Positions 16,766 through 25,257 of a stretch of DNA of 64,000 nt are shown here, in pieces. Each line of letters opens with the position of its first letter. Positions within the stretch are counted from its first letter, which is position 1. This stretch comes from CALHVX01 sp038757945 (GTDB taxonomy: Bacteria; Pseudomonadota; Gammaproteobacteria; Pseudomonadales; Azotimanducaceae). A program made the translations under genes and the position numbers. The notes under the pieces are model-generated. The model was not told the DNA's origin. It saw nothing but the letters and a program-made list of their open reading frames with translations, and made no database searches. Where the stretch lies: assembly GCA_038757945.1 (NCBI GenBank), contig JBCDGJ010000002.1, positions 1-64,000 on the forward strand, given 5' to 3'.

Positions 16766-18709
16766 ATGGACTTCTATCGGGCGCAGGACTCGGCCCGGCG
16801 CATGACGAGCCGGCTCGTCGTGCTGTTCGGCGCAGCCGTGCTGACGCTGGTGCTGCTGACGAACCTGCTGGTTGGCACGGCGCTGGTGCTGCTGCAGGAA
16901 CCCAACAGCGTCGGCGTCGCAAATCTCGAGACCCGGCTGCTCAGCATCCCGCCGCTGACCTGGCTCTGGGTCACCCTGGGCGTGGTCGGCACCGTCGGTC
17001 TGGCCTGCCTGTTCAAGTTCGCGCAGCTGTCCGGCGGCGGTCGCGCTGTCGCGGAAGCCCTGGGCGGACACCTCGTTGCCCCCGATACCACCGACCGGCA
17101 GCAGCGGCGGCTGCTCAACGTGGTCGAAGAGATGGCGCTCGCCTCCGGCGTTCCCGTGCCGCCCGTGTACCTGATCCCGGAACCGGGCATCAATGCCTTC
17201 GCCGCGGGTTTCAGTACCGGCGATGCGGTGATCGGCATCAATCAGGGCTCGCTGGATGCGCTCAACCGGGACGAGCTGCAGGGAGTCATGGCGCACGAGT
17301 TCAGCCATCTCCTGAACGGCGACACACGCATCAACCTGCGCCTCATCGCGCTGCTCTACGGGATCCTGTTTCTCGGGCTGCTCGGCCGCCTGCTGCTGCG
17401 TGGCTCCCATCGCGGCAGCTCGGGCCGCCGCGGCTCGAGCAATGGTGCTCCCGTTGCGCTGTTCGGCGTCGGGCTGATGGCCATCGGCTTCGGCGGCACC
17501 TTCTTCGGCAACCTGATCAAGAGCGCCGTCAGCCGGCAGCGGGAGTATCTCGCCGACGCGGCTGCAGTGCAGTTCACCCGCAACCCGCCGGGGCTCGCGA
17601 ACGCGCTGAAGAAGATCGGTGGCAGTACTGCCGGCAGCCGGATGCTGAGCCCGAACGCCGCCGAAGCCAGCCACATGTACTTCGCCGAAGGTGTCGGTCA
17701 CTGGCTCGGCGGGCTGATGGCTACGCATCCCCCGCTACCGGACCGCATCCGCGCCATCGAACCCGGTTGGGACGGTCAGTTCCTTGAAGGCAACGCCGGC
17801 CTCGCGGCCAGCGGCCCCAGTGATCCACGGCTGAGCGGCCTGCACGCAGGCACCGAGGCGCTGGCGCTCGACGTCGTCGAATCCCGGGTAGCTGATTCGC
17901 CCCAGCTTGTGGGTAATCCGAGCGAGGTCTCGCGGCGCACCGCAGAAGCCGTGCTCGACTCGACGGAACACAAGCTGCGCGACGCTGCGCACTCGCCCTT
18001 TGATGCCAGGGCGCTCATCTACGCGCTGCTGATTGCAACCGATCCGCTGCTGCGGCAACGGCAGCTGGCGCAGGTAGCGGAGCGGGACGATGCGCGGCTG
18101 CCCGGCGCGGTCGAAGGTTTGCTACCACTGCTCGAAACCACCGATGACCTGCACCGCCTGACGCTGGCCCAGGCCGCCATGCCGGCGCTGAAGGCGAGTT
18201 CCCGCGACCAGGCGCAGCGGCTGCTGCGCACCATCGCGGAGCTCATCAAAGCAGACCGGCAGATTGCGCTCTTCGAGTGGGTGCTGCACCGGATTCTCGT
18301 GCAGGAACTGCGGCCGCACTTCGAAAAACCCTCGCCGCCGCGCTGGCGCTACGGCACCTTGAGCCAGGTCAGCGACGCCTGTGCCGAGCTGTTGAGCGCG
18401 CTCGCGACCCGCGGCAACCCGCAGGCGCGCTCACAACGCGAAGCCTTTGCCGCCGGCGCTGAGGCCCTGGGCCTGGCGCTGGCCTTCGACAGCCGGCCTG
18501 ATCCGAATCTCGAACGGTTGAGCGGGGCCATGGGCAGGCTGCGCCGGCTGACGCCGCTGGCCAAACCCCGGGTGCTGAAGGCAGCAGCCGCTACGGTGCT
18601 CGCCGACGAGCTGGTGACGGTCGACGAGGGCGCGCTGCTGCAGGGCGTTGCTGCCACGCTGGACTGCCCGTTGCCGCCCGCCATCTACAACGAGCTCACC
18701 ACCGCATGA
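16766..18709 (+). CDS. Membrane-bound M48-family metalloprotease (HtpX-like)
   Basis: The 647-residue protein has two N-terminal membrane helices (~20-42 and ~65-88), the zinc site HEFSH at 177-181 with the third ligand in REYLADAAA, two further hydrophobic segments between ~190 and ~260, and a ~300-residue C-terminal helical extension beyond the HtpX core, rich in Ala/Leu/Arg. HtpX-type enzymes degrade damaged membrane proteins. The extension is longer than in E. coli HtpX (about 290 residues in total) and resembles the larger M48 relatives encoded beside lemA. It is co-directional with lemA (36 bp) and ppx (73 bp). Confidence 0.92.
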   Translation: MDFYRAQDSARRMTSRLVVLFGAAVLTLVLLTNLLVGTALVLLQEPNSVGVANLETRLLSIPPLTWLWVTLGVVGTVGLACLFKFAQLSGGGRAVAEALGGHLVAPDTTDRQQRRLLNVVEEMALASGVPVPPVYLIPEPGINAFAAGFSTGDAVIGINQGSLDALNRDELQGVMAHEFSHLLNGDTRINLRLIALLYGILFLGLLGRLLLRGSHRGSSGRRGSSNGAPVALFGVGLMAIGFGGTFFGNLIKSAVSRQREYLADAAAVQFTRNPPGLANALKKIGGSTAGSRMLSPNAAEASHMYFAEGVGHWLGGLMATHPPLPDRIRAIEPGWDGQFLEGNAGLAASGPSDPRLSGLHAGTEALALDVVESRVADSPQLVGNPSEVSRRTAEAVLDSTEHKLRDAAHSPFDARALIYALLIATDPLLRQRQLAQVAERDDARLPGAVEGLLPLLETTDDLHRLTLAQAAMPALKASSRDQAQRLLRTIAELIKADRQIALFEWVLHRILVQELRPHFEKPSPPRWRYGTLSQVSDACAELLSALATRGNPQARSQREAFAAGAEALGLALAFDSRPDPNLERLSGAMGRLRRLTPLAKPRVLKAAAATVLADELVTVDEGALLQGVAATLDCPLPPAIYNELTTA

Positions 18710-18782
18710 GCAGCCATCGCTGGCACCCGGCCGATTCCATTACACTAGGCAGCCGTATGCGTTTCGTAGCGTCGGGGAACCC

Positions 18783-20318
18783 ATGGCTCTAGCCGCCAAG
18801 ACACCGCAATCCGCGATCGAGGCTGATCAGTTCGCTGCGTTGGACCTCGGGTCGAACAGCTTCCACCTGATCGTCGCCAGCCATCGCGGCGGGCGTGTGC
18901 TGGTCATCGACAAGCTGAAGGAAATGGTCCGCCTGGCCGATGGCCTGAACGATCGAGGCCAGCTGGCACCCGAAGCCGCGGAGCGTGCACTCGAATGCCT
19001 GCGTCGGTTCGGACAGCGGCTGCATCAGCTGCCGTCCAACCACGTCCGCGTGGTCGGCACCAGCACGCTGCGCCGAGCAAAGAACAGCGGCGACTTCCTG
19101 CGCGCCGCCGAAGCGGCCCTCGGTCATCAGATCGAAACCATATCCGGGGTCGAAGAGGCGCGGCTGATTTACCTGGGCGTTGCTCACGATCTGGATGCCA
19201 CGGACGAACGGCGCCTGGTGATCGACATCGGCGGCGGCAGTACCGAGCTGATCGTTGGCCATCGCTACGAAACCGAGGTCGTGAACAGCCTGCACATGGG
19301 TTGCGTCAACATGACGCAGCGGTACTTCAAGAGCGGCAAGCTCACCCGCGGCAGCTTCGACAAAGCGATCGCCTTTGCCCAGCAGGAGCTGGAACCGGTC
19401 CTGACCCAGTACCAGAATGCCGGCTGGGACCGGGCCATCGGGGCGTCCGGCACCATCCTCGCCACCGGCAGCGTGATCGCGCAGCTGCCGGATCACAACC
19501 AGGCCGAGCCTCATGCCATTACCCTGCCGGATCTGGAAGCGGTCATCGAGCGGCTGATTGCTATCGAAAGCAATGCCGCGATCAACCTGGCGGGGCTGAA
19601 CCAGGACCGCGCGCCGGTCTTCGTCGGCGGCATCTCGATTCTGACGGGACTGCTGCGCAACCTGGACATTCAGAGCCTCTCCACGTCCCAGGGCGCGCTG
19701 CGCGAAGGGGTGCTGTTCGATCTGCTCGGGCGTCAGGACCGCCAGGACGTACGGGATCAGACCATCAGCAACCTGACGACGCGCTTTCATCTCGATGAGC
19801 TGCAGGCAGACCGCGTCCGCCTGCTGGCGCTGGATCTGCTGGCTCAGGTCGGGAAAGCCTGGAACCTGACCGAAGACCAGGACGCTCGGAAGCTCGGCTG
19901 GGCAGCGCAGGTCCATGAGATCGGCCTCAGCCTCGCGCACAGCGCCTACCACAAGCATGGCTACTACCTGATCGCCAACATGGACCTGCCCGGGTTCTCC
20001 CAGGCCGAGCAGACGGGGCTTGCGCTGCTGGTACGCGCGCATCGGCGAAAGTTTCCGAAGGAAGAATTCGACAGCAACAGTCCGCGCTCGCTGCGGCTCA
20101 TTCGCCTGGCGGTGCTGCTGCGGCTGGCAGCAGTCATGCACCGGGCCCGAACTGGCCAGCTCCCCAAGCGCCTGCAGCTGAAGGCCGACGACCGGAAGCT
20201 GAAGCTCAGCCTGGACCGCCGCTGGCTCGACGCCCATCCGCTGACCCGGCTGGACCTTGAGCAGGAGGCCGACTACCTGGCGACCGCCGGCTACGAGCTC
20301 AAACTGCAGCTCGCCTGA
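18783..20318 (+). CDS. ppx: Exopolyphosphatase (Ppx/GppA family)
   Basis: The 511-residue protein has the ASKHA fold: AALDLGSNSFHLIVA, VVGTSTLRRAKNSGDFL, VIDIGGGSTELIVG, and GGISILTGLL, followed by a C-terminal HD-like domain (HEIGLSLAHSAYHKHGYYL). Length matches E. coli Ppx (513). It hydrolyses terminal phosphate from polyphosphate and/or pppGpp. The start was set at ATG 18783, where homology begins. The matching polyphosphate kinase lies 5 kb away on the opposite strand, so both arms of polyP turnover are in this window. The P450 gene follows within 4 bp. Confidence 0.95.
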   Translation: MALAAKTPQSAIEADQFAALDLGSNSFHLIVASHRGGRVLVIDKLKEMVRLADGLNDRGQLAPEAAERALECLRRFGQRLHQLPSNHVRVVGTSTLRRAKNSGDFLRAAEAALGHQIETISGVEEARLIYLGVAHDLDATDERRLVIDIGGGSTELIVGHRYETEVVNSLHMGCVNMTQRYFKSGKLTRGSFDKAIAFAQQELEPVLTQYQNAGWDRAIGASGTILATGSVIAQLPDHNQAEPHAITLPDLEAVIERLIAIESNAAINLAGLNQDRAPVFVGGISILTGLLRNLDIQSLSTSQGALREGVLFDLLGRQDRQDVRDQTISNLTTRFHLDELQADRVRLLALDLLAQVGKAWNLTEDQDARKLGWAAQVHEIGLSLAHSAYHKHGYYLIANMDLPGFSQAEQTGLALLVRAHRRKFPKEEFDSNSPRSLRLIRLAVLLRLAAVMHRARTGQLPKRLQLKADDRKLKLSLDRRWLDAHPLTRLDLEQEADYLATAGYELKLQLA

Positions 20319-20322
20319 CCCC

Positions 20323-21537
20323 GTGGCTGCTGTCACCGTCCAGGTCGATCTCGCCGATAGCTCGAGCTTCCGCGCCGGCTTTCCCCATGACGAGTTCCAG
20401 CGCCTGCGCGAGGCCGGCCCCCTCGCCTGGCATCCGGGCACGGCAGCCTCTCCGGACCAGGAAGGTTTCTGGGTCGTCAGCCGCCACGGTGACTGCGCAG
20501 CCGTGCTGCGGGACCCGAACCGCTTTTCCTCCGCCACCGGCGGCACGCGGGTTGGCGGTGGTACCGGCCTGCGGGACGAGCACAACGCCGGCGTTATGCT
20601 GAACATGACCGACGATCCCCAGCACCGACGCCTGCGCAGCCTGATCAGCCGCGGCTTCACACCCCGCGCTCTCGAACACCTCGAGGGCCAGCTCGTCAAT
20701 CAGGTGGTGACGCTGCTGGCTGCGTTGCCGGCCGACAGACCCTTCGACGCCATGCGCGCGCTGGCGCGGCCGATTCCCCTCGCCACCATCGCCGGCCTGC
20801 TCGGTATCCCGCTCAGAGATGCCAGTGAGCTGATGGACGCCATCGACGCTCAGCAGAGCGGCGGCCAGGCACAGATAATTGGCCGGGAGGGGCGCCGGCG
20901 CCTGCGCGACTACGCCCAGCGGCTCATCACCGAGCGTCGCACCCGGCCGGGGACCGATATCTTCTCGACCATCGTGCACGCCCGCTTTCCCGACGACGGC
21001 AGCCAGCTCTCGGATCGCGAGCTGATCGCCTTTTTCGGGTTGCTGTTTCCGGCGGGGGCCGAAACCACTCGCAGCGCTATCGGCAGCGCGCTCTACGAGT
21101 TCGCGCGCGCACCCGATCTCTGGCACGAGCTCGATACCTCAGCGGCAGGGCTACGAGCCGCGGTTGAAGAAGTCGTCCGCTGGTCGACACCGTCGATCTA
21201 TAAGCGCCGCACGGTCACAACCGACTGCGAGTGGCGCGGGGAACAGCTCAAGGCTGGCGACAAGCTGACGATCTGGGAATTGTCTGCCAACCGCGATGCC
21301 GAGGTCTTTGCCGAACCGTTCTCCTTTGACCCGGCGCGCTGGCCGAACCCGCATCTCGGGTTCGGCGCAGGCGTACACTTCTGCCTTGGCGCCAGCCTCG
21401 CGCGGCTGGAGCTGAAGGTGCTGCTGCGCGTGCTCAAGGAACACGCGGTCGTGCTGGAACCGGCCGGCACACCAACCCATACGGCGAGCAACCGGCTGCT
21501 CGGCTACGCCGCGCTGCCGCTTGCGGTGCGCGGCTGA
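20323..21537 (+). CDS. Cytochrome P450
   Basis: The 404-residue soluble bacterial P450 begins at GTG 20323, 4 bp after ppx. Key motifs are intact: I-helix AGAETTRS (oxygen activation), K-helix EEVVR, and the heme loop FGAGVHFCLGASLAR with the cysteine ligand. A longer in-frame start at 20257 would overlap ppx and adds no homology. The substrate is unknown; the profile resembles CYP families that hydroxylate terpenoids, steroids or acyl-CoA-linked compounds. No ferredoxin or reductase gene is adjacent, so the redox partner must be elsewhere. Confidence 0.93.
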   Translation: MAAVTVQVDLADSSSFRAGFPHDEFQRLREAGPLAWHPGTAASPDQEGFWVVSRHGDCAAVLRDPNRFSSATGGTRVGGGTGLRDEHNAGVMLNMTDDPQHRRLRSLISRGFTPRALEHLEGQLVNQVVTLLAALPADRPFDAMRALARPIPLATIAGLLGIPLRDASELMDAIDAQQSGGQAQIIGREGRRRLRDYAQRLITERRTRPGTDIFSTIVHARFPDDGSQLSDRELIAFFGLLFPAGAETTRSAIGSALYEFARAPDLWHELDTSAAGLRAAVEEVVRWSTPSIYKRRTVTTDCEWRGEQLKAGDKLTIWELSANRDAEVFAEPFSFDPARWPNPHLGFGAGVHFCLGASLARLELKVLLRVLKEHAVVLEPAGTPTHTASNRLLGYAALPLAVRG

Positions 21538-21561
21538 CCGGCGCCTTCGAGGAAACGGCCT

Positions 21562-22173
21562 ATGCAGCTCCCGATCGATCCCGGCACCGTGAAGGGTTTC
21601 CTGGCCGCCGAGGAAGGCGCCTGCCTGTATCGGCACGCCCTGAAACAGGCATCGAAGGGGCCGCTCGCCGAGATCGGGTCCTACTGCGGCTTGTCGACGC
21701 TGTACCTGGGTACGGCGTGCCGCGATGGCGACGGCCTGCTGTTCGCCATCGATCACCATTGCGGCTCGGAAGAAAACCAACCGGGCTGGGAATATCATGA
21801 TCCCGAACTGTGGGATGCCACGGCTGGCCGGCTCGATACGCTGCCCGTCTTTCGGGACACCCTGCAGCGAGCGGGCCTGGAAGATCAGGTCATTCCGGTT
21901 GTCGGCCGCTCCGCGCGTATCGCAACCGCCTGGCAGACGCCGCTCGCGTTCCTGTTCATCGATGGCGGGCATACGACCGAACACGCGATGCACGACTATA
22001 GTGGCTGGACCCGACACCTGATCAGCGGGGGGGTCCTCGCCATACACGATGTGTTCCCGGACCCCGCCGATGGCGGTCGTCCGCCGTTCGAGATCTATCA
22101 GCTGGCGTTGGCGTCCGGCCTGTTCGAGGACGTCGAGGCGGTAGCAAGCCTCCGGGTGCTGCGCCGCCGGTAG
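21562..22173 (+). CDS. Class I SAM-dependent methyltransferase-like protein
   Basis: The 203-residue protein has the Methyltransf_24-type layout: LAEIGSYCGLSTLYLG for motif I, LLFAIDHHCGSEENQ for the acidic loop, LAFLFIDGGHTTEHAMHD and GGVLAIHDVFPD for the later strands. The IDGGH motif is typical of this O-methyltransferase-like group. It starts 24 bp after the P450 stop, so ppx-P450-methyltransferase may share a transcript. The last 76 bp overlap the 3' end of the convergent prenyltransferase-like gene, an unusual tail-to-tail arrangement. Confidence 0.85.
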   Translation: MQLPIDPGTVKGFLAAEEGACLYRHALKQASKGPLAEIGSYCGLSTLYLGTACRDGDGLLFAIDHHCGSEENQPGWEYHDPELWDATAGRLDTLPVFRDTLQRAGLEDQVIPVVGRSARIATAWQTPLAFLFIDGGHTTEHAMHDYSGWTRHLISGGVLAIHDVFPDPADGGRPPFEIYQLALASGLFEDVEAVASLRVLRRR

Positions 22174-23225
22174 GACGCGTGCCGGATCAACAGATCGTGC
22201 GCACGGGATGATTCGAAAAAGGCATCGCTCGCCAAAATGACCGCAGCCTGCGTCCAGGTCGGCTTTTCAGCGGGCCAGAAGATCTGCTCGTCGAACTGCC
22301 ACCCCATCCAGAAGCTGCCGTCGCTGTCGCGATAACGCAGCTGGCTGTCGAGCAGCTGGAGAGCTCGGTGACGCCGGCCGACGGACAGCAGGGCCAGCAC
22401 CAGCTCACAGGTCTCTGCCACCGTGACCCAGGGCTCATGCGCCACGCACCGGCACCCGCGACCACTTTCGACGAACTGGTCCCAGCGGTCATCGAGGCGC
22501 TCCGTGGCGGCGACACGAGGCAGAGCCCCGGCAAGCACCGGGTAGTACCAGTCCATGGCGAACCCGCCGCCGGTGGGCGGCAGCGACTGCGACGCCCGTT
22601 CGATGGCATGACCCAGGCGGTTGCGCCCGCGCTCCAGCCAGTCCGTGTCTTCGCCCAGCAGCACGGCGAGGCGCAGCGCGCACTCGAGGCTCTTGAACAT
22701 TGAAGCATTGCCTGCCAGCAGCGGCTCGCTCAGCTTCAGCTGCGCCGCCTCGAGGGACCACGGAATGTCGCCGGTGGAGGTCTGCAGGCTCAGGATGAAT
22801 CCCATGGCACGGGACACCGTTGGCCAGTAACGACGGGCAAAGTCGAAATCGTCGAAGCACAGCGTGTGATGCAGGATGCCCACGGCGCAGTAGGCAGCGA
22901 AGTTCGTATCATGAGCCTGAGGCGCGGGACCGCGGGACATCGTCAGCCGGTCTTTCATGGGTACGGCGTTGCCATAATCCGCAAGCCAGGACCCGTCCGC
23001 TTTCTGACGCCTGGCGAGGCAGGCGTAGGCCTGTTCGGCTGCGGCGCGCTGATCGAGCGCCGACAACGCCATGGCGCACTCGGTGTGATTCCACGGATCC
23101 CAAGGCCCGTCGCGATACCAGGGTATGGCCCCGTCCTGTGTCTGCACGGCCAGAATGCGTTGCGCAGAACCGTAAAAGTACTGCGGCAGATCCGAGATGG
23201 TGAGCGCCGCCTGTTGCCAGTTCAT
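22098..23225 (-). CDS. Prenyltransferase/squalene-oxidase-like repeat protein
   Basis: The 375-residue protein is an alpha/alpha toroid: repeated motifs such as ILAVQTQDGAIPW, CLARRQKADGSWLADYGN and SLQTSTGDIPWSL match QW/prenyltransferase repeats; no DxDD cyclase motif is visible. Whether it is an enzyme or a glycan-binding toroid is open. The start is ATG 23225, overlapping the upstream methyltransferase gene by 4 bp. Gene order GT4 - methyltransferase - this protein suggests a shared glycan- or lipid-modifying pathway. The C-terminal ~25 residues (Arg/Ser/Thr-rich) are antisense to the neighbouring methyltransferase and may be non-essential. Confidence 0.8.
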   Translation of the reverse strand: MNWQQAALTISDLPQYFYGSAQRILAVQTQDGAIPWYRDGPWDPWNHTECAMALSALDQRAAAEQAYACLARRQKADGSWLADYGNAVPMKDRLTMSRGPAPQAHDTNFAAYCAVGILHHTLCFDDFDFARRYWPTVSRAMGFILSLQTSTGDIPWSLEAAQLKLSEPLLAGNASMFKSLECALRLAVLLGEDTDWLERGRNRLGHAIERASQSLPPTGGGFAMDWYYPVLAGALPRVAATERLDDRWDQFVESGRGCRCVAHEPWVTVAETCELVLALLSVGRRHRALQLLDSQLRYRDSDGSFWMGWQFDEQIFWPAEKPTWTQAAVILASDAFFESSRAHDLLIRHASYRRRSTRRLATASTSSNRPDANAS

Positions 23226-23953
23226 CGACGCGCGCTCCGCGGACCGTAGTACAGCACCAGGCTCTTGCCGAGCACCGGGTTCAGCACGGCTTCCAACAGC
23301 CGCGTCAGCCAGGGACGCTGCAGCAGGTCCCAGACCAGGAACCGGTGATAGGCACGCACCAGAGGGTGGCGCTCCCGATCTTTCCAGAACAGGCATTGCA
23401 ACCACCAGTACGGGCTGTGCAGGGCGTGCGCATGATGCCGCCGCCGGTAGGCGAAACCGCAGTGCTCGATGGAGATTCGCAGATCGACCGGATCGAAGAT
23501 CCGAAGGTGCCCACCGGGTTCGTAGGCGTAGCCATCCGGTGGCGGTGCAAGCCGCCAGCAGAGCCGCTCCGGCCAACCGCGCGGGACGCTGACGCAGAGC
23601 CGGCCCTCCGGTTTGAGCACCCGTCGGATCTCCGCTAACACCGCCGTGTAGGGGCCGATATGCTCCAGCACTTCGGAGCAGATCACCGCATCGAAGCTCG
23701 CGCGGTCATAGGGCAGTTGCAGCGCATCAACCTGATCGAGCCGAGTGACGAGCGGTCCCTGGCGCGGATAGTCCGGCAGGGTCTGCAGTCCCTGCTCGGC
23801 CTTGTCGAGCGACGGCTGGTCAAGATCGGCACCAACGACATTTACCGTGCCGAGCATGTGCAGGCCATGGACGTGGCGGCCCTCGCCACAGCCCAGATCG
23901 AGGACCCAGGCGCCCGGCGCGAGGTCGAGGTATTCGAACCGCACGGTCAGCAT
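23222..23953 (-). CDS. Class I SAM-dependent methyltransferase
   Basis: The 243-residue protein has motif I VLDLGCGEGRH, an acidic second strand VVGADLDQ, and VICSEVLEHIGPYTAVLAEI typical of the Methyltransf_11 group, followed by LKPEGRLCVSVPR. It overlaps the upstream GT4 gene by 7 bp and the downstream prenyltransferase-like gene by 4 bp, so the three are translationally coupled. A glycan, glycolipid or quinone-like acceptor made by the same cluster is the likeliest substrate; this is inference from context. Confidence 0.9.
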   Translation of the reverse strand: MLTVRFEYLDLAPGAWVLDLGCGEGRHVHGLHMLGTVNVVGADLDQPSLDKAEQGLQTLPDYPRQGPLVTRLDQVDALQLPYDRASFDAVICSEVLEHIGPYTAVLAEIRRVLKPEGRLCVSVPRGWPERLCWRLAPPPDGYAYEPGGHLRIFDPVDLRISIEHCGFAYRRRHHAHALHSPYWWLQCLFWKDRERHPLVRAYHRFLVWDLLQRPWLTRLLEAVLNPVLGKSLVLYYGPRSARR

Positions 23954-25257
23954 GAAGCCGCCATGCTCGCCTCGAACAGCTCGATGTACCGGGGCGCAAT
24001 CGTTGTCCAGTTGAAGCAGCGCCGGGCACGCTCGAGACAGGCCGCAGCGACCTCCGCACGACGCGCTGGATCAGCCAGCAGCTGATCGATCCCGTCGGCA
24101 AGCGCGGCAGCATTTCCGCGCGGCACAATGAGACCCGCCGCTCCGGCAACCTCCGGCAGCGCCCCGCCATCGGTGACAATCACTGGCGTACCACAGCTCA
24201 TGGCCTCGGCAGCGGGGAGGCCGAAGCCTTCGTAGAGCGACGGCGAGACCAGCAGGGTCGCGGACTGGAACTCGCGGGCCAGCTCAGCCCGGCCGAGCCC
24301 TGCCTTGAAGACGATGCGGTCGGTGAGTCCGAGTGCTTTGATACGTTCAGCCGTGCGGCCACGACGCAGTTGCCCGATCACCCGCAGCTCGAGCATCGGG
24401 TACCGTTCGAGCAGCGCTGCGTAGGCGTCGATGAGAACCGGCAGCCCCTTCAGGGGGACATCGGCACTGGCGGTAGTGACGATCCGATTCGGTACGCGCA
24501 CGACACTCGGGTCGGGCCGGAACGCCGACTGATCGACGCCAAGCGGTATGGCAGTGATCCGCCCCGGATCAATGCCAAACTCCGTAGCCACATGCGCACG
24601 TGCCGACTCCGACGGGCTGACGATGCGCTCGAGCTCGCGCGCGGTGCGAATCTGCATGTGATGGAACGCATACCAGCGTCGAATCAACAGGCGCTGTTTC
24701 CAACCCGCAGCCGCATCCAGCGCCAGCCGTCGGTCTTCAGTGATCGGATGATGGATCATGGTGACCAGCGGCAGCTTGAAGCGGCGGCTGGCCTCGAGAA
24801 TGCCGCTGGCCAGACCCTGGTTGTCGAGCAGCACATCAAAAGCTGCGGCATGGTGCTCGAGATACGCAAAGGCACGTTGGCCGAAGGTGTAGGGTTCGAC
24901 AAACTTGCCGGAGAGATGGCCAAAGTACTCGTAGGTGTCGGTCGCGCTCAGGAGGTGACGCGGACGCAGGGCGTAGTGACCATGATGGGGCTGAGCGTAC
25001 AGATCCAGCGACGGCACCTCGACCAGGCGCACCCGCGGATCGAGCTGCGGATAGGGCGGCCCGGACAGAACAGTAACCGCGTGCCCGGCGTCAGCGAGGG
25101 CGCGCGAGAGATAGTCGACATAGACACCCTGCCCGCCGACCCGCGGATCCGACCGATAGGACAGAATGCCGATCCGCAGTGGCGCCGCAGCTCGTGAACG
25201 CGCTGCGGGCACGCCCCCAGCGGCGGGCGGCGGCAGCCGCCGCTCAAGCTGCCGCAT
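23947..25257 (-). CDS. GT4-family glycosyltransferase
   Basis: The 436-residue protein is a GT-B glycosyltransferase: N-terminal GGQGVYVDYLSRALADAGHAVTVLSG, and in the C-terminal half TTASADVPLKGLPVLI, SPSLYEGFGLPAAEAMSCGTPVIVTDGGALPEV, the EGFGLPxxEA nucleotide-sugar site of group 1 transferases. It uses a nucleotide-activated sugar with retention. The start lies 14 bp inside the 3' end of ppk (ATG 25257; a GTG immediately precedes it). Coupling with ppk upstream and a methyltransferase downstream suggests one long transcript. Confidence 0.92.
   Translation of the reverse strand: MRQLERRLPPPAAGGVPAARSRAAAPLRIGILSYRSDPRVGGQGVYVDYLSRALADAGHAVTVLSGPPYPQLDPRVRLVEVPSLDLYAQPHHGHYALRPRHLLSATDTYEYFGHLSGKFVEPYTFGQRAFAYLEHHAAAFDVLLDNQGLASGILEASRRFKLPLVTMIHHPITEDRRLALDAAAGWKQRLLIRRWYAFHHMQIRTARELERIVSPSESARAHVATEFGIDPGRITAIPLGVDQSAFRPDPSVVRVPNRIVTTASADVPLKGLPVLIDAYAALLERYPMLELRVIGQLRRGRTAERIKALGLTDRIVFKAGLGRAELAREFQSATLLVSPSLYEGFGLPAAEAMSCGTPVIVTDGGALPEVAGAAGLIVPRGNAAALADGIDQLLADPARRAEVAAACLERARRCFNWTTIAPRYIELFEASMAASC

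Noticed and set aside
16031..17728. 565-codon minus frame
   Set aside because: Antisense to lemA and the M48 protease, both with clear motifs.
18789..20699. 636-codon minus frame
   Set aside because: Antisense to ppx and the P450 gene; a high-GC shadow.
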